The notes beneath the pieces are model-generated. The model was not told where the DNA came from, did not search any database, and saw only the letters and a program-made list of their open reading frames with translations. From NCBI GenBank assembly GCA_016647705.1, contig CM028330.1:46900397-46964396 (forward strand): a DNA stretch of 64,000 nt, in the 5' to 3' direction. The translations under genes and the position numbers were made by a program. Positions 23,455-34,341 of the stretch are shown in pieces. The DNA is from Eucommia ulmoides. Lineage: Eukaryota; Streptophyta; Magnoliopsida; Garryales; Eucommiaceae. Numbering within the stretch: the stretch's first letter is position 1; the number at the start of each line of letters is the position of its first letter.

Positions 23455-23491
23455 ATCAAAATTAATTGTCATCATAAAAAAGGGGGGACAT

Positions 23492-26181
23492 TGCTGATCT
23501 TAAGATTTTGATGAACAATTAAATATTGATGTTTTTTGTGGAACTAACGATTTTATTGAGTGTTTTAGTTTATTAGTTCTAGTGATGCGATTATCATGAA
23601 GATATTGAGAAAAATGCTAAATAGATGTTAAAGACAATGACAAAGATGATGAACACTAAGAGATTAAAGAATTTAAAGAACATAGGGAAAACAACTCAGG
23701 TTAAATTTTTACTCTTAATATATCTCGATTAGGATCACACATGACACAAAATATTTTTACAATTATGTGTGTTTTTGATAGAATCCTAATTAATTAACAA
23801 ATTTTCTCCTATTTGTATTTGAAGAAAGATAATTGATTAAAATTGAATTTAGGGATTTAGTATAGCTAACCAAGAAAAGAAATCAGTTAAAGGGGCGAAA
23901 ACATCGAAGAAATTGAATGAAAATGAATTAAGGGGAGGTGTTCCAGCAATAGTTAGTCGATAGGTAAGTCGACCTGTGGTTATAAGGCGAACTCTCTAGA
24001 TCATTCGATCGACAAGTAAGTCAACTTATGGAACTCTCTAAATTGTCCGGTAGATAGGTAAATTGACTTGTGCTTAGAGGATGAACTCTCTAGATCTTCC
24101 GGTCAATAGGTAGGTCGACTTGTGAAAGTCTCTGGATCGTCCGGTCGACAGGTAAGTCGACTGATGGCAAAGTAATTTTGGCTTGAGTTATGTCCTGAAT
24201 TGGGCGGTCGACTGATAAGTGTTGGCCGGTCAACCGATGGTCAGTTTCAGGATTTGTGGAATTTTTGAATTTATTCAAATACTAGCCGTTTTATGGTTAG
24301 GATATGAGAGATATCTTAGGAATCTAAACTTAATTGAGATATGACTTATTTATTCTATTATCCATATTAATTTAGTTTATTTAATTAAATATTATTTTAA
24401 TTAAAGGGTTTCAATACTTTCTATTTTGATGAATTTCGATTTAAAAATGTTTAAGGACCAAAATGAGTTTACCAAGAATATTTTTCAATGAAAAATATTT
24501 ATTTTGAACATATATGATGTATGGGGTCTTGAGATGTCATTTAATGATATAGTATTTGAAAAGTAGCCCTTGTAAGATATCTTTGAAATCCCTATATTTA
24601 AACCTACGAATTTTGAGTTTAATTATTGCTATTTTGGTAGAGAATATTTTGGGCCAAAGATATGAGAGAGATTTAAGGTATTTTATTTTTACCTTATTAT
24701 TTAGTCCATATACTTAAATATAATTTTTTCTATACTTTAATTGATTAAGATCAAATTATTTTGGGGGATAAATTGAGAGATTTAGAAGTTATATTGTTGG
24801 TTAAATATAGCTGCTATAAATCTATATGATATATGAGATTCATAGATGTCATTTATTGACATAACATTTGAAAACTAGTCGTTTGAGGTCTAGTTTGAGG
24901 GTTATTAAAAGAGACCTGCGGATTTCACATAAGATACACACAATATCAAAAACTATTCAGTTCCTAAGTTTTTTTAAGAGTCATCATTCTGATATTATTT
25001 TGAGAGATCAATTGTGAGATCGATTATTGAGAAGTTCTTGAATTAAAGCGCTATTTGAGTTAGCGTAACCGATCTAAGCTGTTTTGCGATACTACGTGCA
25101 ATCTATTCGGTGTTTTCTTGGTAATATCGTTCCAAACTTATTCTTTAATTGAGTATTTTATTAGTATTATTTGTTTGATGAATTGATCTTTTTGAGAAAT
25201 CGTTTTTAAACTTTAAAAGCATAAAAATCTTTTAAAAATGATTTGTGTATTAATCTAATTACGTGCTTAATTGTGCCATTCGCATTCTTTATTATAATCA
25301 GATTTTGTTTTCTCATTTTATTTCTATCACTAGTATCGGGACATCAATTGAGTATTAATTAATCTAGGGTGGTATAAGCTCTTAGTAGGAAAAAACTTAT
25401 CAATTTTGTAATTGGTGAGTTGTGTGCGGATTAGATATTATTGAGAATATCTAATTAGAGGTAGCTTTGGGTTTTGATCTCTTCTTGTAAAGAGATTGAG
25501 ATTTGATCTTTACCTAGAGTACAAAAATGTTAGGTTACTCGTTTCCCTTGAAAAGAGCTTTGGTGTGATTCTTCCTAATTATGATCAATTGTGAGTGAAT
25601 TGTAAATGTTACATCTTTACTTGGGAAAAAGATACTTGGAGTGATTGTGAGGTTTAATTCTTGAGCCTAAGGTATAAAAAGAGTTAGGTTGTGAGTCTCG
25701 CTGTAATAGAATTAGGTTAGTCTTGAGCCTGAAAAAAGATAATATTATTTTTGAGCCTAGGAAAAAGAAAAGGTTATTCTTGATCCTGAAAAAAAAAAGA
25801 GGTTATTCCTGAGTTTGGGAAAATGAATTTGTAAAGGCTGATTCTGAGTCTGTGAAAAGAATAATTTTTTAAGGATTTAGTTCCTACTTTTAAAGGGATC
25901 TTAAATTTAGTGGGTACAAATCTCCGTGGAGTTCGAAAAACTGGATTAACCAAGAGTAATTTGGTGAATCAGGATATATCGTGGTATTCTGTTTTATTTA
26001 TTTATATTATTTATATTATATTATTTGGGTGTGCACCTAGTTGATAACATATATCCGCTGCTATAAAGATAATAATTAATTTTTGGGATAAAATTAATTG
26101 TTTGATTTTTGAAGTGTTATATTCTGATTATTTTTAATACTACCCAATTCCCCCCATCTTGAGTAGCTCACTGGGCTAACA
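23492..26181 (+). repeat. E3 3' LTR
   Basis: Starts TGCTGATCT and ends CTGGGCTAACA (2690 bp), colinear with the 5' LTR including the GTCGAC array (23946-24245) and the TTGAGCCTG tandem units (about 25640-25830). Confidence 0.88.
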
Positions 26182-26400
26182 TTGCCGATTTGCAAACTAT
26201 TAAGATGACGTCGTTTTGTGTCATCTTCTTCATTGTTCCAGATACGACACAAGACTTTGATACGATGTCGTAGATAAATTATAAGACATATTGTCGATTT
26301 GCAAACTATCAAGACGACGTCGTTCTTTGTTGTCTTTTTCACTGTGCCAGAACCAGAACCAGAACCATAACTGACGCCATGAATAGTAGGACACAATTCA
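26182..26400. repeat. Tandem duplication in copia D LTR flank
   Basis: The block CGATTTGCAAACTAT, AAGA, GACGTCGTT occurs at 26186 and 26295 (period 109), with the primer-site-like ACAAGACTTTGATACGATGT at 26250 repeating 18197. Without E3, the left flank continues directly into this segment, so E3 split the first copy. A (CCAGAA)3 run is at 26345-26364. Confidence 0.6.
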
Positions 26401-27189
26401 ACGTTTTTTTTTTTAAATCTTATAAAAATTATATAAAATTAACCACAAGTTCAAATTTCATAAAATTTATATCGTTGAACTCGTAATGAAACATAGAATT
26501 TTTTTGTCTAATTTTTTTTTTTTTTTTTTTTCTAAAATATCAAACTTTTTTGAATTGTACCAAAATCAAACACAATATAATTTTAGGCCGTAAAACATTG
26601 TGCGACCAAATAAATGCCCAAAACATGAATATAAAATTAGGGACACACCAGTACACATTAATTTGATTAATTGCATATTCTACAACTTTTGAAAGTATGA
26701 AAGAAATCGAAAGTCAACTTAAAAAAACAAGATAAATATCACAACTAAAGATTTCAAATTGAAAATTTGCCAAAATAAATTATTTCATATTTGAACAATA
26801 AAAATTAAAATAATTGAGGTGTAGATACACATATTCCTATCACAAATATTTCCAATTAAAATAATAAAAAAATTTACTGTACTCGGACCTAATTTTAATA
26901 GTTTACTAATTTTACAAACAATTAAGAAGCCTCCGACAGATGAAAATCACAAAGCACTTCCAAACTTACTACAATCTATTTCTCTTCTTAAAAAAATCAA
27001 GATGATGATAGCCACAAAAAAAATCATTGAGATTATATAGTGTAAACCAAGTGTACATTTTCCAAAGTCCACATAAAATACGAATTAAAATATGATTTCG
27101 ACTATAATATTTTTTTTGTTGATAATTTCAAAATAGTATCTCTTTATTTCATTAATTTTTTGTATGAGAAGAAATGAATTGGAACATGC
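26401..27189. other. AT-rich stretch without genes
   Basis: Poly-T near 26514-26531 and scattered A/T runs. I see no open frame, terminal repeat or family signature here. Confidence 0.5.
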
Positions 27190-27846
27190 TGTTGCCAAAA
27201 CATCCCTCACACGTGCAAAGGTTTGTCACGCGCCAAATACTTCTGCAACCTGCAACTGTAACATGCGAAACCAATTAGCTCAAAGGGACACCAGTGTGGT
27301 GTCAACCAAAAAATTTTCGGTGTGAGAATAAGTTAGTCTGTTTTTTGGTGTAAAGTTATCAGTATGTAAAAAAAAATCTACCATTGGCACCTTGATACCT
27401 GCCTTTATATATAGATTTTTTAATCTACACCATCCGTTCATGTCACCACCCCCTCCATGATTTACTCTTTAACTGCCTGGAAACTGTCCATGATCTCATT
27501 ACGAACCATAAGTTGGTTACGTCTTTCTATGTGCATGGGATCATAGGACTTTAGGTTGATCTCTTAGTGGCCTTCGACTGTTGACTTTGCCTGTTTACAA
27601 TCTGGCCCCCATTTTGGAGCCTTCTTCTATTCATGTCACGCCATATACGATTGGGCCTCTTATGGGTGCCTTCGTTTATTTATGAGTTGGGCTACTTTCT
27701 TGGGCAGACCCAACACCATTCGTGCTGATACATTTGGTCAAAAGATGATCTCCGAGTCAATTTCTATGGGTCGGATTTTACAACCCGATCTGATCCATCA
27801 AACTCCTACAGGCTTCTATCAAATATGGGTAGGAATTCCTCCCACA
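27190..27846 (-). repeat. Tat element 3' LTR
   Basis: 657 bp; on the minus strand it starts TGTGGGAGGAATTCC and ends GGCAACA. It is colinear with 42111-42765 over its length. A TATA-like CTATATATAAA on the minus strand lies at 27404-27414. Confidence 0.88.
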
Positions 27847-27862
27847 TCATTTTCCCTCCTGA
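27847..27862 (-). other. Polypurine tract of the Tat element
   Basis: The minus strand reads CAGGAGGGAAAATGA just before the 3' LTR, the plus-strand DNA primer expected there. It confirms the orientation. Confidence 0.7.
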
Positions 27863-27997
27863 CTTTCGTGGTGATTCAAAGAAGGGAGACGAAAGATCAT
27901 CATTTCTAGCGTAAGTTTTACTTTCTTCCTTTCAATTGCTTGATCATCCTGCAGTTTTTGTACTTTATTTGTCTTTCCCGATTGTTCTGTTCTAAAA

Positions 27998-28930
27998 ATG
28001 GCTTCCAGCCTCTCGATCAATCCTGTCGAGGTTGGTTCTTCGTCGACTCCTCTTTTAGATAAGGCGATGACTACCAAAGTTCGTCCATCCACCGATTCCC
28101 CGGTGAACTGGGGTAATTACTGTATGAGTGACTTTAGAGAGAAATGGCTCAAGTCTTTGATACAATTATGATATTCCAACCTCAACCACAATTAGGGTTC
28201 CAACGAAAGACGAATGTCCCTACACTATCAAAGAGGATGAAATATGCCTCTTCGTGTGGATGTTCAAATATGGTCTTAGACTCTATTTTTCCCCATTCTT
28301 TCGCAATTTATTTCGTCAATTATCCTAGTTAGTTCCGAATGGGTTCCACCAAATTATGGGAGATTTAGCGCTTTTTCGGGCGAACAATGTTCTCCTAACG
28401 ATAGAGATGATTAGGAGTTAGCTCTCTTAAATTCCTCCAAAACAAAGGGATATATTACTATTCCGCCATAAAAAAAATACTCCTTCCTCACCGACCTTCC
28501 TTCTGCCATAAAGGTTTGGGGCAGATAGGAATTCTCCTTTGATGAGATGGAGTATCCCCCAGTTGTACTGCGATACTTCAATTTCTCGAGTAACTTTTTC
28601 TTTCTATACTCCTTACTCTCGATCTTAATTTGTTAACTTTATTTTGGTTATAGCCTCAAATCTTCACAAATTACATTGTTCAGGTGAAGGTTCCTACAAG
28701 AGTTTTCATCTGACAACAAAAGTCGTGGCCGAATTGAAGAAGCTCCTAGTTTTTGGCCTCCTCCCTTCTCAATGGTATCTAGCCATGGCACATCTGCATC
28801 TCCGAGCCTACAAAGGGTTCTCAAGAGCAAATGTGTCAATTGCTAGAAGAGGTAGGTCTATTGATTCCGAACTAACAAGAGATCTTTGACAATGCTATTC
28901 AGACTCTCTTCGAATAGTCCTAGGACAAGA
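27998..28930 (+). pseudogene. Antisense reading frame of the Tat element, gypsy-type transposon protein family
   Basis: ATG at 27998 on the strand opposite to pol starts MASSLSINPVEVGSSSTP and continues to VNWGNYCMSDFREKW; after a one-base shift it reads IRVPTKDECPYTIKEDEIC, then KYGLRLYFSPFFRNLF and LVPNGFHQIMGDLALF. This order (rim of charged residues, GLRxPxxPFxRxLL, PNxWxxxxGxxxL) resembles the Pfam family called putative gypsy type transposon. GT...AG intervals at about 28592-28666 and 29000-29094 look like introns. Stops and shifts show it is no longer functional. Antisense frames at this place are a known Tat feature. Confidence 0.6.
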
Positions 28931-29149
28931 GCCGATCCAAGATTGAGAACCATAGTCGGGGAAAAGCTCTTTCGAACTCTCATTTATGCACTTATTTAGG
29001 TAACCATCGTTATTTTATTTATTATGTCTATTTCTGAAATTGTGCACATCCTTTAAAGTCGTATTAAAGATTTTGATTTGAACATGCATCTATTTTATAG
29101 AGTATCTATCTGTTGTTTGCACTGGCTAGAAACTAGGATGATATGGCTG

Positions 29150-29872
29150 AACTAGATACTCAGCTCATGCATCAGCTGACAGAGTCCAGCCGATTAGAAG
29201 AGGACTCCTAGTTCTTCAAGAGAAAAATGTTTTCATTGAGACTGAGCTTGTACAAGAGAGGTCATCCAAAGAGAAATCAGAGACTGATCTTCAAGCTGCT
29301 TATTCTCATTGTGAGTTTCTCCAGAAAAGAAATCAACTCTTGATTAGAGAGAATAATACAACAAGCTTTTGACCAAAAATGTTTTACTGAAGGAAAAACT
29401 CAGCACAAAGAAATCCGAGGTTGATTTACTGAAATCCGAACTTGAGGCAAAGACTAATGGCCTCTAGCGCTTAGAAGAAGAAAAAGAGTTGACATCAGCT
29501 GAGTTGAACTTAGACAAGCTCAAAAGTTAAATTTTAGAGGCCAGGTTAGCCAATCAGACGAAAGCAATGGAAGAGCTATCCGCGGCGATGAAGCAGAGGA
29601 TGACTGAAAATGAAGGAAAAATTAAGCAGTTTTTGGAGCAGTTCGACAGCCTTAGGGAAAGTATTCAACTCGTCGGCTTTATATATTGCCAAGCACAATT
29701 ACAAAGAGAGCAGCCAGAGCTCAACCTTGCATTCTTAAACAAGTTATTGGAGCGCGAAGATGAAGAAGAGGAACCGTGCTCCACCTTTACCGAACTGCCA
29801 AGTGCAGACCCTTCACTGCCTACACCCTTATGCCTCATTGTGGCAGATCCAGCTCTCCCTTTAGCAGCTTAG
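29150..29872 (+). pseudogene. Coiled-coil continuation of the antisense frame
   Basis: Plus-strand fragments rich in Glu, Lys, Gln and Leu (for example HCEFLQKRNQLLIREN, then the open frame 29567-29872 starting MEELSAAMKQRMTENEGK) end in an acidic patch REDEEEEP. The composition matches the long coiled-coil C-terminus of Tat antisense proteins. Frames change several times, so it is a pseudogene; no catalytic motif is visible. Confidence 0.45.
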
Positions 29873-30138
29873 ATTCTAGCAACTGAAACTCTCATTTTGT
29901 CGACAACAACTCAGTCTTCAGATCAGCCCTCATCAGATCAATCTCAAACCATGCATGATGAGTTAGTTTTAATTCCAACTGAACTCCAGACCACTCCCTA
30001 GCCAATTGATGCAGATCAACTGAGGACGTCCTAATTAGTTGACTGTCTTTCAATTTCTAATCTTTATCAGTTTCTTGTAATCATGATGCTTTGTAATTAT
30101 GATCTTTTTTAATAGACGCCGCCTAACTCATCCTTGGA

Positions 30139-30156
30139 AATTATTATTATTATTAT

Positions 30157-30195
<39 letters not shown>
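30139..30195. repeat. (ATT)n followed by a 35-base poly-T run
   Basis: Simple repeat TTATTATTATTATTATTA running into uninterrupted T. The translated poly-Phe frame over it is an artefact. Confidence 0.95.
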
Positions 30196-30197
<2 letters not shown>

Positions 30198-30386
30198 CTA
30201 GATACTTACTTTCATCACTTCACTTCATTTGTCATAAATGGATGTAAATATTTCGACAGTTTAGTTTCACCTTTTTGTTCATTTTATAATCACTGGTTTG
30301 GCTATTTAAAGCCAAACCTCTTGGTGATTTCATCATGTCCTTTCTTCTTCTTTTTATCTTATTTCTCTATTAATCTCACTCGATTC

Positions 30387-30837
30387 ATGTCATCGTCATC
30401 ATTCGTCGATGCTGTTTAGGCTGAAATGAAGAAAGAGGTAAAGCTTGGATGCCACTTTTGAGAGCTTATGATGATGGGCAAAACTCTCGTTGAAGAGCAA
30501 CCTCGCCTTCGCGCCATTAAAGATGCCTGTGTAATTGTTGACTCTCTGGATGCTATTCACTTTTGCGTAGTTTCATAACTCCAAGAGCTTAGGGATCAGT
30601 TGAGGATTGCTGAAAATGAGATTCATGAGCTACAAGGCCAAGCCCATATTCACAAAACTTACAACGATCTGTTGAAGAAGATGAGGGACAAGCTTTGAGA
30701 GAAAAATGAGGAGACGAAGAAGAAGAAGATATGAGATTTAGTTTGAAAATTGAGCCAATATGAAGAACATGATTTATATCGCTCGAACTCTGATTCTGAG
30801 GATTTAGGTCCTCTGGCTTCTCCTAGGTCGGAGTAAT
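30387..30837 (+). pseudogene. Second antisense coiled-coil frame in the Tat 3' region
   Basis: ATG at 30387 reads MSSSSFVDAV, stop, AEMKKEVKLG, then after stops LRAIKDACVIVDSLDAIH, LQELRDQLRIAENEIHELQ and YNDLLKKMRDKL, ending with an acidic tail NSDSEDLGPLASP. It is clearly former coding sequence of coiled-coil type on the plus strand, with a TATTTAAA box about 90 bases upstream (30302). It may be a last exon or a separate small gene of the antisense unit. I do not recognise a named family. Confidence 0.45.
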
Positions 30838-31029
30838 TCCACCTACTCAGCCCCCGTTATCACAGAAGAAGTTTTTAGAATTCTTTTAATCTTTATTTTT
30901 TTTTATCCGAACATATTTTTGTTCTTTATTGGTTTTTTTTTTTTTTTGTTAAAAGAATGATGTACTCTCCCCCCTTTTGTTATATAAAGCTAGTTTTGGT
31001 CTATCATGTGTGTTAAAAGAATGATGTCC

Positions 31030-31659
31030 TCCTTCCGCTCGTTTTCGGCTCCTCACAACGGCTTTCATAATTGGATTCGGCTTGTTTGCCTCTCAGTGCC
31101 ACGACTCCTGCCTCGGACTCAACAAAGCAAAGAAGATAACTGATTTGCATCTGTAAAGACGTTACGGTCTCATCGATGTCGGTGCAGACCGTCTCGATAT
31201 GATCAAGACAATCCTTATGCTCGTTGATCCGGTCATGCATATTCCTAATAATCTCTGACTCTCCCCCATAACGGTTGCAAGTGTTTTTTACAGATTGGGG
31301 AAAGACTCCTCGTTGTGATCTGGAATGTCAATCCATAGTGCCGTGGTGTTGGAAAAATCCCCTAAGTTTTAGTGACTTGGTGAATAATTCCAACTCTGAA
31401 AATCAAAGGCCGCCATTTCCTCGAACGACCAAATGGCTTTGTATGTAGTTTGGTCATAGAACGAGGTGCTAGAAAGTCCTCATTCTACCCACATTCTGGT
31501 TGCGACTTGTAACCCATTGATAAAATGGAAGAGTTGACACTCCGTCGGGAGGCTATAGTTCGAAAGTTGGAGTAGCAATTCTTTGTATTGATTCCAAGCA
31601 CTATAAAATGGCTCGAAATCCCGTTGAAAGAATTGCATCAATACACGTTGATCTAACAT
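31030..31659 (-). pseudogene. Truncated Athila-type gag
   Basis: ATG at 31657-31659 (minus) opens MLDQRVLMQFFQRDFEPFY, followed by LPTECQLFHFINGL, similar to the C-terminal half of the Athila gag domain, then after two stops FEEMAAFDFQSW and the coiled-coil INEHKDCLDHIETVC. It ends in EPKTSGRR, where the homologues in E1 and E2 continue for about 120 codons. Same family as 45703-46692 and 50219-51200. Confidence 0.78.
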
Positions 31660-31782
31660 CGTCGAGTACTCTGTAAGATAAATAAAAAAACAAAACTACA
31701 AACAAAAAATTATACACAAAATAAATGCCTAAAGTAAAATTTGGTTATTTACTTACAATACCAATAATAACCAAAAACACAA

Positions 31783-31800
31783 TCTCCGGCAACAGCGCTA
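31783..31800 (-). other. tRNA-Asp primer binding site of the nested Athila-type element
   Basis: Minus strand reads TAGCGCTGTTGCCGGAGA, three changes from TGGCGCCGTTGCCGGGGA. It sits six bases from the LTR end CTACCA, as in E1 and E2. Confidence 0.78.
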
Positions 31801-32517
31801 AAAACTTGGTAGTGCGTAAATACGCCGCTACTTTCACTCGTAAGTATACGAGATTAAGTTTTAGTATAGATCAGGAGAGTTAGGATTATCGTGTCTACAA
31901 AGATTGATTTTGATTATTATTGAGTACCGCATTTGTCATGACCTAACTTTATCTAGGCAAAAATTAATGTGTTTAAAATTAATAATACTAATACTAAGTT
32001 AATTAATCTAATTAAATTAACTATACTATCACTATTATGAGATGTTTAGGGAAAGTATTGCCTAGGGATTAACTTTTGTTTAGAAAAACGTGTTTGGTCT
32101 CGTTTTAGTTTACGTTAACGACGTTCGACTTATTCGACAATCTCTGTTCGTAAATTCCCTTATCACCTCTCCCAAGTGTAAGACAAGGGATATAACGCGA
32201 CTTCGTGTAAACGAAGAAGTCCCTGTCAATGTCTTAATGACCCTAGGTTATGTGAGTGTCGCCCAAACATCATTGATTGCACACAATCCAACTCCCGACC
32301 GGGTCATTGGATTGTTGCGTTGTGTTTACCCTATCGACAATCTCAGTTCGTAAACTCCACCGCCACCTCTATCGAGTGTAAGACGGGGGAATACATGACT
32401 TCGAGTCACCGAAGAAATCCCCCTCAATGTCTTAACGGCCCTAGGTCACGCGAGTCTTGCCCCAACATCATTGATTGTACACAATTCAACTCCCTCACGG
32501 GTTATTGGATCGTGGCG

Positions 32518-34341
32518 TGGCGGCTGCAAATAATGCATTGCCACTTTTACTGCAAGCGTACGGATCAAGTTTTAGAATAATGGACCTTTTGGTCGGGTAT
32601 CGTATCCACTGGGATTGGTGTTGTTACTATCGAATACCGTGATTATCATAACTCGACTTTATCTAGGCGACCAAAATGTAAGTTAATTAATTAATACTAA
32701 TACTAATATAGCCTAATTTATTCTATACTAATACTAATATTACTATGAGATAGTTTTGAGAGAATAAGTTGTCTAGGGATTAGTTTCGTTTACGAATACG
32801 TATGCAGTGTTGTTTTAGTTTATGTTAACGACGTTCGACTTATATGACAATCTCAGTTCGTAAACTCTTCCGCCACCTTTCCCGAGTGTAAGACGGGAGA
32901 ATATGCGACTTCGTGTCAACGAAGAAGTCCCCCTCAACGTCTTAATGACACTAGGTCGCGTGAGTCTTGCCTCAACGTTATTGATTGCACACAATCTAAC
33001 TACCTCCTGGGTTATTGGATCGTCGCGTTGTGTTTACCCTATCGACAATCTCAGTTCTAAAACTCCTCTGTCACCTCTCCCAAGTGTAAGACGAGGGAAT
33101 ACATGACTTCCTGTTAACGCCGAAGTCCCCCTCAACGTCTTAACGACCCTAGCCCGCGTGAGTCTTGCCCCAACGTCATCGATTGTCCACAATATAAACC
33201 CCGACCGGGTTATAAGATTGTGATGTTCGTTTATTCAAGTCCGAATCCAGAATTTGTCAAACCCCATATTCTCGATATGTAAATCTAAGCAATATAAACA
33301 AATAATACGTCATACATAATTAACATAATGAAGAACAATCGCAAACAAAACACAAAACTCAACTAAACAATGTTTTCATAAATTATATTAATAATCCCTA
33401 TACAACCTATCTTTAGCCAATGGCCATAACCACGTATACAATGTAAAATGGCATAAACATACTCAACAACTACCAAAATATAGAAAACAAAGAGAAGAAA
33501 TGAGCGACTTAGCCAATATCTAAAGAATAGTCACTAGAACCGTCCACAGATCGCTTCCCTCTTCATCCTCTACCTCGGGTTGAGAGCTCTCCCTAAAAAA
33601 TCCCTAAAACTAACCCTAAAATATGGACTAAGGCCTTAGGGGCCGAAGAGATCAGAAGAGAGGAGGAGAGAAGGGTATTTATTAGCTCAAAAATATCAAA
33701 AAAATATCTATTCTGTACAGAGGCCACCGCCGCGGCGGTGGTGGGTTGGTGGAATAGTAGTAAGGCATCCTAAACTTTCACCTCTACGGTGGTGAAGTGT
33801 TTTTCTGAAAATGGCCATCTTGTATTTTCACCGCTGCAGCGGTGACACCTGTTGGTATTTTAGCTGTAACGTCTTCATCCAAACTCCGATTAAGGTAATT
33901 CAAAAACCTATGGAAAGAAAAGACAAATAAATACAACTTACATGTTTTGAGTTTCCACAAAATAGAATTGAATAATGTTCAAATATGGTCTTGAAGTTAC
34001 TACACCTGTACCGACTTTGCAGGTTTAGTGACCGCCTAGGCGAAGAAGTAGGCAGTGGACTTGGAAATGTTCTCAGCATCTTCACAGCCTAGGCGGAGGT
34101 TTGGATGCCTAGGCGGTGTGCTTGTTTCACAATGTTGCCTGCTTGCTCATTTATCTACCGTAACTTCGTCCGATTTGGTTCGATCACATCGTTTTCGCTC
34201 CGATTTCATACCTTTTCACCCCACACACCTATTTTAATACAAAAAGAATAAAAACATGTTAAAACATATAAAAATAACTATAAACATACTAAAAAACTAT
34301 CAAATTCGGATTGGAAATACATAGGTAATTTACACCTATCA
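32518..34341 (-). mobile_element. Athila-type solo LTR (LTR-b) with perfect target duplication
   Basis: 1824 bp, minus strand TGATAGGTGTAAATT to GCAGCCGCCA, flanked by TGGCG at 32513-32517 and at 34342-34346. It lies inside LTR-a and reading across it restores LTR-a. It has the same roughly 200-bp tandem duplication as LTR-a (about 32828-33042 and 33043-33225). Two palindrome groups are present, 33722-33846 and 34030-34118, split by about 170 bp. Confidence 0.88.
33724..33741. repeat. Perfect 18-base palindrome in LTR-b
   Basis: CCACCGCCGCGGCGGTGG is its own reverse complement. A second perfect 18-mer, TCACCGCTGCAGCGGTGA, is at 33828-33845. The CGCCTAGGCG palindrome is at 34033-34042 with partial copies at 34087 and 34107. 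Confidence 0.95.

Larger units (their letters stand above)
18244..26181 (+). mobile_element. Element E3: gag-only copia-like element with 2.7-kb LTRs
   Basis: Two long direct repeats, 18244-20915 and 23492-26181, flank a 2.58-kb interior with one gag-like frame and no recognisable protease, integrase or RT. Flanks are GTGCC (18239-18243) and TTGCC (26182-26186), a near-perfect five-base target duplication. A polypurine tract, AAAAAAGGGGGGACA, precedes the 3' LTR. The gag and LTR style resemble the SIRE/Maximus branch of copia. It fits the TR-GAG description and must have moved with enzymes supplied in trans. Confidence 0.82.
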
